A DNA stretch of 64,000 bases from Clytia hemisphaerica (GCA_902728285.1 CACVBU010000975.1:276637-340636); one strand, 5' to 3'; positions 11,201-22,740 are shown, counted from the stretch's first letter. The notes: generated by a model from the letters alone, not told the origin. Translations and numbers: made by a program.

Positions 11201-14200
11201 CAAGCTGTTCCATTCTCATCATTTGGGTGCTAATAGCCAGGAGGGGTGGTATTTCAAGTAAAATTTGTAAATGCTTTTTGGCTGGAAAAAAGGATGGTGT
11301 TCCCTACAATTAGCTTGCCAAGAGTAACATCATCAGTCACCAATTGCAACCAAACGGTTTTTGGGTCTGTGATGAAATGTCAAAAGGCATTGAAGTAATG
11401 CACATTATGATCTGAATGTGTTTTGGGAGCCAAATACTTTTATTTACTTTTCAGACCCTGAAACCATCAATTTTGAAGATAACGAAGAAGGTAACTTGAA
11501 GGATATGCTTAACAGTTTCATTCAAAGGAAAGAAAGCAAATTTCCATATGACGATGACAAATTCGACATTTCTGAGGGTAACTTTTTTATTTGAAATTTA
11601 ATTTTCGAATATTTCTATTAATTGCTGTGTGGTGAGCAGAGGGAACATTAAAGGATCTCTGGCTCTAAAATATCTAGTTCCCCTGAAATGTTTTTGCCAA
11701 TGTGCTTTATTTATTCTGTTCAGGGGGGGGGGTACAGCCGCAGGGTACTAACCCATAGGGTACTAACCTGATTTTTAAGAAAAACCCCCTTTTTAGTACC
11801 GGGTACTTACTTTTTCTTAAGGAAAAAGGGACCCCCACCCCCCTTTTAGTACCGGGTACTTACTTTTTTTTAAGGAAAAGGGGACCCCCACCCCCTTTTT
11901 AGTACCGGGTACCGGCTTTAAAATTACCAAGGAAAATAGGAGACACCACCCTTAAAACTTGCCAAGCATGGTCCCAATCTTTCAAAAGCCAGCAAAAGCA
12001 GCTCTTTGTTGTTATTATGACTTGTATATACCATGTTTTTAACTCAGATCCTCTTAAAAGTTCTTTAAATCAAACACAACTTTTAATTACAAAGGTAAAA
12101 CAAGGAAATTCCTTGGCAAAAGTAAAATATTATATAGCTGTAATAACGGCAATAAAAGTATATATCTATCAGAAGAAGTAAAAATCAAGTTGATAAAAAT
12201 TGAAGAATAGTATGAAAGCTTGGATTGGATGGATTTCCTTATTTTTTTCTTCAAAAGATTGGTAATTTATTCAAATTATTCAAAACTGTATCAATCTTAT
12301 GAAAGAAGTTGAAATAGAAAAAGTTGCATTGTTGGCTCTGGTTGGCTTTGCTTAGTTGACCTGCCTCCGTCTTAATTGTCATAAACAGACAAACAAACAA
12401 ACAAACAAATATAAACAGAAATAAGCTATAGGGTATAATATAAACTGCAATAAACTAAAATAAACTAACCCCTCTAACAAAAACCAGGCTGTAAGAATCA
12501 TCAGTTTGGATAAGAATTTTATTGTTTAAAAGACAGATTGTATCACTTTGGATGCAACAGCTTGTAATTCTTTTCATCAGAAGGCAATGAGAAACATATA
12601 CCTCGTTCTAACTTGAGATGTCAAAGCCGAACTATCCTTCTCACTAATTAAAACAATACTGATTTTGAACAATAGCTTTCTTTACATTAGCTATTTCAAT
12701 ATTTGTATAACTTAGTGGTCATAAAATTCTCCTCTTAGAAAGTAGGGAAAGTACCCATGAATTTGAATAAAATAATTCTTTATTGATAGAAACATAACAG
12801 TTCTTTTTTCTGAAAACTATTGAAACTAACAACCTCCAAACTTCCCTACATACTTGATAAGCAGGGAAAGTACCTTCAATTGGAAGGGGGAACTTTTCAA
12901 TACTGTCAGATACTGTCAGCCATAACAAGGAAATCTTTTCTCATCAAAATCCTGAAAGTTGAAGACAAAAAATTAAACAAATGTACCATATTCAGGGCCT
13001 GAGTACTTGAAGAAAAATTGAAATGATACCCACCCCACCCTAAAATTGGTACCGGGTACTAACTTAAAATTGGAGATATACCCACCCCCACCCCAAAATT
13101 AGTACTGGGTACTAACTTTTTTGAATTTCCAAATTAGACACCACCACTCGGCTATGGGTTAGTACCCTGCGGCTGTACCCCCCCCCCTGTTCTGTTGGGA
13201 TTTAGGTAATTTTCTAGTTGGTGAGCTGGTACCAAATTATGGCAACTGAACATTTTTAGTTAACTGTTGGCTTTTTAGATCCTGAAAATGGTAAGGACCT
13301 TTACCATTTTCAGGATCTAAAAAGCCAACAGTTAACTAAAAATGTTCAGGCAAGCAAAGCGAAAATAATTAGTACTATTATTTGTTTTATTGTCAAAATG
13401 CTGACAAAATGATGAAATTTCTTCCAAAAATATTGGCAAAATATTTAAATTTAATTATCGTTAGTCATACTGCAAGTGATGCCTGCGGTATAAAAGAATG
13501 TGAACATATGACAGGTGTTATATGTATTATACCTATTATATATCATCAAAGTCATTATAAAATACCCCGGTCTGGAAGTCTTTTGTTTTTTTCTATTGCT
13601 AACAGTTAGAGCTTTCGTATGTAAATCGATTTGTTTTGCATACTTTTTGATCATGTGACTAGAAAATAAACCAATCCCAAGAGTCTAAAATGGTAACGTG
13701 ATCAAAAAGTATGCAAATCGCAACTTGCTTTTTATTTACAACAAAAGAAAATTTGACAATAAAGCTAAAACAATACATTACCAGACCAGGGTTTTTTGTA
13801 ATGACTATAATATCATCACTCTCACATTACATTTTACTTTCAAAAAGATACTTTTGATCTATGTTATGTATTTTTCGGTAGCCGGTAATTTTTTAATTCC
13901 TCAACTTGAATTTACTACTCCCCAACTCATGACTAGAATAGTTTTCAAACCCATTTTGTAGGTGAGAGCGTCTACACGCGAAAATTCTACCAGCGACTTC
14001 CAGAACTACTCTTCATGGAATTCCAAGATGATGACATAACTGTAAAGGGATGGTTTTTTTTTTTTAAATTTATTTTTATGTTTAATATTTTGAGACCCAA
14101 CTGGATCGAAAGCTGTGAGCAAATTTCGAAAAACTTCCAGAATTCTATGTTTAATATCCCTTCCGATTCTTGTTATTGTTAAAAGAGCCTTTTCATAACC

Positions 14201-17200
14201 ATGGTGCCGAAATTCCAGAAGAAATGTTAAACTTTAATATCAATTTCACATTCTCTCTTTCCAGAATCAACAAAAACTCATTCTTGTGGAAGAATTTAAA
14301 CAAATTGCTTTACAAGACACCCAAACCTTCAACAAAAACAAATACAATCTTGCTGCTGTAGTTGCATTTTCAAAGAAAAACAAATATTTTGTTGCCATTC
14401 GTCATCGAAGTCAGAAGTCTGTGTAAGTGAATCTTGCTTGTTTTAAAGCCTTTCTTTCTATGTGAAACCAATTTTTGCATTGCGAGGTTTGTAAATTTCG
14501 GTTTTTTGACAGAAAAACTTGTGGTGGACAGCTTTTTGCAGAAATTCCTTTTCTCTTTCAAGTATTTTCAATAAAAACAACAACTATAAAAGTCGCACCT
14601 CGTAGTTGCTTGTTGAAATGGAACAGTTTGACTGGTCGGTATAATACTAACCGCACACGTGACCAAACTGAAAATTTGCACACCATCTTAGATGGTCGAT
14701 ATCTATCACTTGTGGAAATTTCAAGTCAAATGCTTAAATAGTTCCTGAGTTCCGGCAAGGGCTGATGTGTATTTTACAAACCGGTCTTCAAAGTACCAAA
14801 TACTCATAGGACCAAAGTTGACAAATCAGTCTTTAGAAATAAATTTCAGTCAAATCAAATGATCCAATCGGTCAATACGTGATTTTAGCCAAATTTACAT
14901 TCTGGTCTGTAAAATACCAATCAGACAGGTGGCCGAATAAAAATTTTGCAAATCATCTCCAGTTATCGATATCTGTCACTTGTCAAAATTTAAGGTCATA
15001 GCACTTGTCAATGTTGAGATTTTAAGGAAGCAGCCCCCCCTAAGAGTTAATGAACTACCTTGAATATTTAACTTCTTTTCAATTTGATAGCTGAATGAAA
15101 ATTGATTTTATTTTTTCATATTAATCTAGCAAAGTCTATGCAAATGGATGTATCTATTTTACGAAGGTTTCTCTTGAAACGTTTGCGAAGGAAAACCTCC
15201 AGCATTGTCGAAAAGGTATGATTCTTCTTTTAGGATAAAAGATTTTTTTGTCCGATATTGTACTGACATATATTTTTTTTAAACACTGTTAATCCTCTTT
15301 CATTTCGTACCAAAACCTGAGATGAAATCAAGATGAACCAAGTAAAATAGTAGCATTCCACGATAAAGGTCGGATTATGGAAATTACCAGCTAGCATTAA
15401 TAGATATTTTAACTATATTTTATAATAGGAAATATACATTGATTTTCTTTCAGTGTTTGCTATGTACTCTGGTTCAACTGGGACTGATATGAATTTAAAC
15501 ACTTTGGTTGATGAGCCAAGTATTGATTCTATTGAAATGTTTGGAAAATTTTTATTTGAAAGGTGATTCTTTCTTTTCAGTAGCGTAGCTATTATTCGAA
15601 AATCTGTTCAAATATTTTATTATATCTTTCATCATATTTTTGCCATAATTCTCTCTTTTATTAGGTTTTACTAACTGAATATGCCCACAAACAAATCAAT
15701 ATATCACTGTAAAATCTCCTGCCAAAGTAAAGTAGTACTTAGGGAAAGGAACTTTCGAAATTCGCGAAGTTATTTCCGCGAAAAAAATATTTTATCTCTA
15801 ATTTTACTTTTGGTAATGAAATTTTCTTTAAATCGACTGAAGGCCCAACCGCGAAATTTAATCCCCACGAAAGTTTATCCCATTAAAGTAAAGGATTTGC
15901 ACAGTATGCCGACGTATTTGTATTTTCTTTTAGGTTGTCAACAAAACAGGCCATTCAAGTTAGTGAAAAATCGGTGGGTTAAGTATTTGATTTACATGAT
16001 TTAGATTATTTACAAAGGTTTTGTTTGAGCCTAAAATACTCAATTTCGGGGATTTTGCGCAGTCAAAGTTGATTGTTTATAACATGCCTCGAAATTTCGT
16101 ATAAATGATGCTTGAGTTTTCTCAAGATTTGTGTTCATTCATTGCATATTCGTAAAAAGGAACGTGTAGTTTCAAATCATTTTTGCCTCTTTAGAGTACA
16201 CAGAAGAGTCGCAACAATTCGGAGGAAGGTAGAAACAGTTGTGAAAGAGGTATGAATTTTGTTGAGCTACAGAAACAGGTGGAAAGAGACCTTAACCGCG
16301 AAAACGAAAATGACACGATAAGTTCAAGAAATAAGGACCCAGCAGGGTCAATGTACCATGAAGCGGTAAACGGGGAATACCGTACAACAACTTTCATTCT
16401 CACCATGTTTTTCAAAACTTAAAGTTACCTTAGTCAGTTTTAATATCAATCGCTTCCATATATTATTTCACTTTTAGAATTCGAAGAAATCAACTCAAAA
16501 TTAAAGTCCCGTCTCTCACTTATTGAAGGCCAACGTGAGCTCAAGGCATCAATCTTCACATGGGCAAGACATATATTGATGCAGAATCTAAAACGTCAAA
16601 ACGATGTAGGTTCTATGTCGAAACCAGAAATCATTTCCAATCTACATATGATTTTAAGTGGCAACCCAGGAACCGGAAAAACAATGGTTGCCAGATGTAT
16701 GGCTGGTAAGTTAAACTTTATCAGAACTATATGACTCAAAACTTATACTCTCCTTCATATTTCCCTAATTTTTTCTGAGAAATATAGATAAAGTTAGGAA
16801 GGGAAGAATCCTCAAAATTACTTATTTTTCCTATATTTTGGTGAATAATACGATGATTAGATTGTTGCATCTCTTTTAGATCCAAATTGATTCCTGAAAC
16901 AGTTAGTTTAGAAAGTATACTTTTGTCCAGCCGTTTAAAATTTATTATTTGTTTATATCAGGAATCTTGTATGATATTGGTTTGTTAGAATCACCGGACA
17001 TCGTTGAAGTCCAAAAGGAAGAGATTGTCTCGGGTTTTGTCTCGAGCACGTCAAACAAGTGTCTCGAAGTGATCAAGTCCGCGTATGGGAAGGTGATGTT
17101 TATTGACGAGGCTTACCAACTATGCCCTAAGAAGTCAATGCAAAATCATGGTGCAGAGGCTCTGGAAACTATTATGAGGTATATGCATCCCTCAATATCA

Positions 17201-17794
17201 GCTGATATTGTCAACCCGGTGTTCATTTTTGCCGGGTATCCAGCAGACATGACTAAGTTCCTTACCTCTATCAATAGAGGAATGAGTAGAAGGATTAAAG
17301 AGCGATTCGAGTTTCTTGACTATACGCCAGACGAATTAGCCAATATTACACTACACAAGATGTTGCGCCAAAGATTGAGCATCCCTTATGGGATAGAAAA
17401 AACCCTCGCCGAAGGATTTTCTGTCATCCCTTCTTCTATTAGAGCAGAGCACAACGGTTCATTGTGCCAAGATATGTACAGGGAGGTCGTGGTCTGTCAA
17501 GAGTCTAGACTCAAATTCAACGCCTCAATTGACGAATTGAAATCTTACACAAAGGAAGACTTTGAGAAAGGAGTTTATGCAATGTTAAAGAAATTTCAAA
17601 GGATCGAGGAAGCCTCTCAACGCATGTCAGTCGTCGAGTACTTTAACTCGACGGAGATTGGTGATGGTTTTAATTTAGCGCTACAGAAATTGTCCGATAA
17701 ACATAAGCAAAAAATCAATGAAGGAGATGTCTGGCTCCATATTCCAGGTGTTGGAATGATACCAGGCTCACCTGTTACGCCTAAGAAGGAATGA
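8263..17794 (+). CDS. Pseudo-USP / CbxX-type AAA+ ATPase fusion protein
   Basis: Fifteen exons join in frame to 976 aa: 8263-8985, 9239-9311, 9602-9756, 10150-10302, 10872-10913, 11154-11226, 11455-11577, 13962-14041, 14265-14422, 15130-15215, 15454-15562, 15934-15973, 16195-16249, 16478-16705, 16962-17794. Residues about 45-160 form an unrecognised globular domain, followed by an acidic/Ser-rich linker. About 266-610 match the ubiquitin-specific protease fold: a Cys-box-like start (DNAANSLLAVL), SVGDVLKILMKEL, LPELLFMEF, YNLAAVVAF and NKYFVAI. The catalytic Cys position is Asn275 and the His position Lys514, so it should be inactive. About 624-976 form a CbxX/CfxQ AAA+ module with Walker A GNPGTGKT (685-692), Walker B VMFIDEA (744-750) and a FIFAGY sensor segment, apparently active. 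It lies inside the giant transposon, so a helper role in transposition is inferred. ATG 8263 is chosen as the first in-frame ATG after the acceptor ending at 8244. Intron 7 is enlarged by a nested element. Confidence 0.82.
10347..10659. mobile_element. MITE in intron 4 of the AAA gene
   Basis: The ends are ACTTTAATGG and CCATTAAAGT. Next to them are inverted blocks containing AAATTTCGCG and GCGAAATTT. It sits between exons 4 and 5 of the pseudo-USP/AAA gene. Related CGCGAA-rich elements occur at 15736-15890 and 18434-18616. Confidence 0.6.
11721..13189. mobile_element. Non-autonomous DNA transposon, CAGGGG...CCCCTG ends
   Basis: This 1469-bp element lies in intron 7 of the pseudo-USP/AAA gene. 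Its inverted ends read CAGGGGGGGG...GTACAGCCGCAGGGTACTAA and the complement, and subterminal GTACCGGGTACT motifs repeat on both sides. The 7-bp direct repeat TTCTGTT flanks it exactly (11714-11720 and 13190-13196). No transposase is encoded. The CAG ends fit hAT or P superfamilies; the 7-bp duplication favours P. Confidence 0.75.
13246..13349. repeat. Perfect 49-bp-arm palindrome
   Basis: Arms 13246-13294 and 13301-13349 are exact reverse complements around the 6-base spacer GGACCT. The tetramer GCAA flanks it on both sides, possibly a target duplication. It lies in intron 7 of the pseudo-USP/AAA gene, just after a nested element. The lack of any mismatch suggests a recent origin. Confidence 0.85.
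13632..13720. repeat. Inverted repeat with GCATACTTTTTGATCA arms
   Basis: GCATACTTTTTGATCA near 13638 is matched by its complement TGATCAAAAAGTATGC near 13699. This gives a hairpin of roughly 80 bases within intron 7 of the AAA gene. It may be part of a further small nested element. Confidence 0.5.
15736..15890. mobile_element. Degenerate CGCGAA-rich MITE
   Basis: The right end CCATTAAAGTA and the interior CGCGAAATTTAATCCC match the element at 10347-10659. The left end (TACTTAGGG) is degenerate. It lies in intron 11 of the pseudo-USP/AAA gene. Confidence 0.45.
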
Positions 17795-19190
17795 AAAACA
17801 CATTACGTTTATGACTTTTGTTTATTTTATCCATTTACACGTCCACTTTTTTTTGAACTTAATTTTTGAACGTGACATCCATGAATTTATTTCTTTACGC
17901 ATATAAACCTCACAATATACATGAAACCATATGCTGGTTCGGTTTTTCAAAACCGCAATCCCAGTAATAAAAAGGGCAAAAGAAAAAAGAAATAAAATTG
18001 GAGCACTTATTCGATTTTGTAGTGCAATTAAGGCTTTTACTTCTTAAGCATATTTCGCATGAATCGAGTAGCATAACATCAATCAGATAGATTCCTAAGT
18101 ACTCTCAGGCACCTATGTAGCACAGTAGACGGAGCATCAAGAATAAAGGCTTTTTCAGGTTTTCTTGGTTTAAGTGAGTTGGGTCTTTTCACTGAGTTTT
18201 GCCTTGTTTTATTTTCACTCGGATCGGCTCGATAGCGGAAACGGTCTTCCAGAGGAAGCCAACTTTTTAGGTAGTTTTTAAAGAAAATCTTCTTGTATTT
18301 TATTTTTAGATCTTAACTGATTTTTTTAACATGTTTATATTAATGTATATAGATAGAAAAAAGACATTGTCAAGCAAGTTTCAGTGATCTTGATATATAA
18401 ATACGGATGGCCCCATCCCGGTCCTCATTATAATACCTTGAGGGGTTTAATTTTTTTCGCGAATCGGCCTCTTTTTGAACCAATTTCGTTCATTTTCCTA
18501 GGGGTTTTGGCAAATAACTAGTGTTTTCGGCAAAAGTCCAGGTTTTAAGATTTTCGCGAATTAATGGATAAACTCGCGATACTCGCGAAACTCGGAAAAT
18601 TTATCCTCTTGAGGTATTCAATGATTTATTAGCTTGTACATAATTGTAAAGATTTCAAAAGTTTTTATTTTTCAGCTTTACGTACATAATATATATTCTT
18701 ATATGTTAGTTTTGGAATAGGTAAAGACTTATGTAATTAATTCTGTGTCCAAATTATTTTGCGTCATAATCCTATTTGTTTCTTCAAGTTGGGAATGGGT
18801 ACTACCGGATAAATGCTCATAAAATGTTTCCCCAAAGAAAATTTGCTTATGCGATTTTTTAGATTGGCAGTGGTGATTTTTTTGCCTACAATTAACCAAA
18901 AAAAAGCGCATCAAATTTTACTAAAATTCATCGTTGGAGTTAACGAACGTGAGTCTTTCTGCCGTCTGCTCTTTACCCCCTTTTTGGTTTTAGGAGTCTT
19001 TAATAAGATATTCTTTTTTATTGTTTACGCGCCGTAATTTTTTTCCGTAAGCAGCCCAAGCGTTGATTTACCGGCCCAAAACCTGCGAAACTTGGCGGTT
19101 TGAGACTTATGCTTTTTGCCATTATTTTAGAATTTATAGCGGACTGAATTATCGTCTTAAGAAGTTAAAAAAAACTAATAGAGTACCCTT
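17795..19190. other. Non-genic stretch before the right end of the giant transposon
   Basis: I see no gene between the AAA stop codon and the nested MITE at 19191. The stretch contains the CGCGAA element at 18434-18616 and otherwise AT-rich sequence. Confidence 0.45.
18434..18616. mobile_element. CGCGAA-rich MITE with TACCTTGAGG ends
   Basis: The left end TACCTTGAGG and right end CCTCTTGAGGTA are inverted. The interior carries TTCGCGAA blocks, as in the elements at 10347 and 15736. It lies between the AAA gene and the right end of the giant transposon. Confidence 0.55.
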
Positions 19191-19499
19191 AGGTTCCAAA
19201 TAAACGGCCCCCCGCTTGTTAATTTATCGAAAATTTTCCAACCCTCCCCCCCCCGGACCTTATTAGGACACCCCCGTTTATTATTCTCTAAGAATATTTT
19301 CAGCTGTCAAAGAGAAGGCCCCCCTTATTTTGCTCTAAATAGCCTGATTTTAGCCTATTATTACCTTATTTTTGGGTTTCAGAAGTACAATTTCCAAACC
19401 CCCCCCCCCACCCCCCAGGCAATTAGGATCCCCCGTTTATTAAAATCTAGAAAATTTTCTATCCCCATCCCCCCCCCCCCCCCCGTTTATTTGGAACCT
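19191..19499. mobile_element. MITE, AGGTTCCAAATAAACGG family
   Basis: A 309-bp element with the same inverted ends as the one at 8033-8158. The interior has long C-runs and an internal CCCCGTTTATTA copy. It directly abuts the right subterminal array. Confidence 0.7.
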
Positions 19500-19511
19500 A
19501 AGAGTACATTG

Positions 19512-20050
19512 AAGTACAAGCTTTTGAAGCGAAAGAAGTTTCAATGCGAAAAGTTGCACATTTTAAATGCGAAAAAAAGTCCACTTTTAAATGCGAAAAA
19601 AAGTCAACTTTTAAATGCGAAAAAAGTCTCACTTTTAAATGCGAAAAATCTACATTTTAAATGCGAAAAATTGTACATTTTAAATGCGAAAAAAAGTCCA
19701 CTTTTAAATGCGAAAAAAAGTCCACTTTTAAATGCGAAAAAAAGTCCACTTTTAAATGCGAAAATTCTACATTTTAAATGCGAAAAATTGTACATTTTAA
19801 ATGCGAAAAAAGTCCACTTTTTGAATGCGAAAAAAGTCCACTTTTTGAATGCGAAAAGTTGCACATTTTAAATGCGAAAAAAAGTCCACTTTTGAATGCG
19901 AAAAAATCTACATTTTAAATGCGAAAAAAGTCCACTTTTTGAATGCGAAAAATCTACATTTTAAATGCGAAAAAATGCATATTTTAAATGCGAGAAAGTT
20001 ATATAGTTCGCAGCGAAAGAAAATGGTTTTGCAACAAAAGGCGCGTCATA
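19512..20050 (-). repeat. Right terminal inverted repeat with subterminal array
   Basis: Positions 20017-20050 are the 34-bp terminal repeat, complementary to 3082-3115. From about 19512 to 19995 runs an array of AAATGCGAAAAA(A)GTCCACTTTT and related units, inverted relative to the left array. The open frames crossing this array are repeat artefacts. Confidence 0.85.
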
Positions 20051-20056
20051 ATGTAG
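20051..20056. repeat. Right target-site duplication (ATGTAG)
   Basis: ATGTAG immediately follows the right terminus ...GCGTCATA, matching 3076-3081. Confidence 0.85.
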
Positions 20057-20399
20057 AGGCCAAATCTTTCAAATTTTACCTCTTGGGATCAAAATGTTTT
20101 TTATATATATACATAAGGAACATGAGGCTGAATATGGTCTAAAAATTAAGGAAATGTTAAGAAACTGTTCAGACTCAGAATAAGAAATCAAGTTAAGGAA
20201 CTGTTAAACTTGAACTTGCCCACGTTTACAATAACAAAAGATAAAGTATCGCTGAAACGACATTCAATATTATAACAAAGAGAAAACTAGCAGAAGTTAT
20301 ACTGATACTGAAGTTACATACTAAGCAAATCCTAGCTTAGCAGCTAAGTAAATGAGGAACTCGAAGGAACTTTGAGGCTGAAATTCTCTGGAAAAATGA

Positions 20400-20600
20400 G
20401 GAACTCCAAGCCTTTAAATGTTCTTAACTTTTTGAGTTTTAAGCTTAAAAATGTTCTTAACATGTTCTTATTTTCACCATTTTTTGAACAATTTTGTCCA
20501 TTTTCCTAAGAAATTGGGTGTTTTAGAATCCCCAACGCCATTTTGGCCGTCGAGGCCTTATGGTCTTATTAAGTTTGTTCTGAAAAATAAAAAAGTGTAC
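20400..20600 (-). mobile_element. Partial copy of the TACACG MITE family
   Basis: The text AAATGTTCTTAACTTTTTGAG, AACATGTTCTTATTTTCAC and TTTTCCTAAGAAATTGGGTG matches, in reverse orientation, the interior of the family at 22254 and 26231. Its termini are not intact. Confidence 0.5.
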
Positions 20601-21592
20601 TAAGCAAACCCTAACTTAGCAGCTATGTAAATAAGGAACTCGATAAGGAATTCTGAAGCTGAAACTCTTTGGAAAAATAAGGAACTCCAGGCTCGGAGAC
20701 AAGTTAAGTTTCCTTATAAAAAATGTGAATTGACCAGTCTGCTCACGCTTGTGCTACTAGGGCTTTCAACAGAAATACCAAAAGAGATATCAGTCCAAAA
20801 TAGAATAATCCAGCAGAGTGGATTTACCTCCAATTAAAAGTGTTGCACCATTCTCACTGATTCGGATGAGTGATCAAAATTTAATAGCAAAATAAAAACA
20901 CATGTCTAACTGTGCAAGCACGGGTGGGTGGTTGGGAACTACATCTTAAAATAACCCTACCTCAATACTAAATGAACTGTATAAAACCATTCAAAGCAAA
21001 ATATTTTGATTTATATTTCATCTCTACTTCTGGGTGTTTTTTTATTGTGATTGGAGGAGAAACGTGAATTAGATTTTTTAACATTATTTATTACCATGCC
21101 AATGAATTTAAGTTTTTAGAAAGAATAAGTTTTCCATGGCTTTCTAAATCACAGAAGGCGGAAGGCGTGACAAACGGTATCATTTCTCTGATTCACTTAT
21201 TTTTCTACTCGGGTCAAACGATAATAAATTCCTTAAGGCACCCTGAAATTCAGCTATCTAAATTATACGCATACCCATTTTTTCAAAATACCCAGAGTTT
21301 TCAAAGTTTCACCAATCAGAACTTGTTTGACCCGAAAGTTTCCACAGCTAAAGAAGCATCTCATAATAAAACACGAGGAAAATAGTGATTAGCTAAAATA
21401 GAATATAGCTAGTGAATAGATCTCAAGCTAAGCTAAAAAAATAAATCAAAGCAAAAAAGGGTTTTATTTTCTCCATATTGACCAACACCCTGTCGTGAGG
21501 TAACCATGCTTACTTCAGGTTTAAAGAATATTAAAAACTTATTATAGATTTTAATTAATTAGATAATTATAATCTAGTTAAAGAGGTTTGTA

Positions 21593-21910
21593 ATGATTGA
21601 ACTTTCGTGCTGCTATGAAAACAATTTCACAAAAGCTCACGAGTATAAAATCAAACGATATGAAAATTTAAAAGACACTCTAGTTAATAAGGAGCATGTT
21701 CTGAGTAAATTGTTTGTTGAAATTTCATCTCTTGGATTCTTCCCGAGAAGAATCAAAGACTTTCGAGATTTCTGCAGACAGTTTGCTCAGATCAATACCA
21801 CACGAATGATGCTTAAAATGTCTGAAGTAGCAATTAGAAGCTCTTATTTTATTTATTGTAGACGAAATAGTATTGAATGGGAAAACCCTGATATACTTAA
21901 ATTTTATTGA
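21593..21910 (+). pseudogene. Possible retroelement C-terminal fragment
   Basis: A 105-aa frame contains FTKAHEYKIKRYENLKDTL and SEVAIRSSYFIYCRRNSIEW. From memory, this resembles the segment that follows the reverse transcriptase in some non-LTR elements of marine animals. No reverse-transcriptase core or partner frame lies nearby, so it would be a remnant. It could also be a spurious frame. Confidence 0.35.
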
Positions 21911-22253
21911 TATATTTTTAAAATTAATTTTGACGATAACATAGGATATGGTGGCCAACTTTTGTAAATTGTTGAGATAAACATATCTAATTTTCATTGT
22001 ATATTTTAGGAATCTTTTTAATTTTTTAAATACTAAAAAAATGAAGTTTAAAAAAAAGTACTATATTAGAATTGCCATTAAAAGCAGCAGATCTTATTCG
22101 ATAAATTTCCACCAATTGGAGGTCAAATTCTAAAATTCCCGCATTATATTGTTTTTATAGGAACAATTTCATAAATAAAAGAAAAAAATGACAATGTTAA
22201 AAAAAAACAGTTTTAGAACCAACCAACTGTGTCCTCAGGGATCTCACCCATAT

Positions 22254-22504
22254 TACACGTTTTTTATAAGAACAAACTATATAAGAATATAAAGCTTCGA
22301 TTGCCAAAATGTTAAGAACAAGTTAAGAACATTTTAAGGGTTTGGAAACTCTGAAATACCCAATTTCTTAGGAAAATGGACAAAAATGCAAAAAAATGGT
22401 AAAAATAAGAACATGTTAAGAACATTTTTAGGCTAAAAACTAAAAAAGTTTAGAACATCTGTAGGCCTGAAAAATTTTGGATGTTCTTATAAAAAAAACA
22501 TGTA
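22254..22504 (+). mobile_element. TACACG-family MITE, copy 1
   Basis: The left end is TACACGTTTTTTATAAGAAC; the right end is the degenerate TTCTTATAAAAAAAACATGTA. The interior carries GTTAAGAACAAGTTAAGAAC and CCAATTTCTTAGGAAAATGG, shared with copies at 24185, 26231 and 50347. The TA at each end suggests a TA target duplication, as in Tc1/mariner-derived elements. Confidence 0.7.
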
Positions 22505-22740
22505 CCTTAAAATCACCCCCATTCTAGAAAAATACAAAAAGAACACCTACACTCTTCTCAAACGTTGATACACTATGAAACCTGGCCCTTGAATGACTGA
22601 ATTTCAGGCAAATCAAGGTTCGAAATAGTAAAAGTAGTTAAAAAAGTACGAAAAAATTGCCCTAAAAATGAGAACGGGGTGGATGAGGCTCAAAACGTGT
22701 AATGCACCAAACTTCGTGACCTGAACGCAAAGTAGCATAA

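Larger units (their letters stand above)
3082..20050 (+). mobile_element. Giant (17 kb) IS3EU-like DNA transposon
   Basis: The two ends are inverted: a perfect 34-bp terminal repeat begins TATGACGCGCC at 3082 and its complement ends GGCGCGTCATA at 20050. Each is followed inward by a tandem array of GCATTTAAA-type units. An identical 6-bp direct repeat, ATGTAG, flanks both ends. Inside lie an IS3-type DDE integrase and a large spliced gene joining a pseudo-USP to an AAA+ ATPase, both on the plus strand. From memory, Repbase IS3EU elements have 6-bp duplications and TAY termini, which fits. Smaller elements are nested inside, adding length. The alternative, two independent short elements lying inverted by chance, is disfavoured by the matching duplication. 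Confidence 0.82.

Noticed and set aside
19491-20142. Open frames of repetitive LNAKK / AFK peptides on both strands
   Set aside because: They are translations of the subterminal tandem array and have no gene features.
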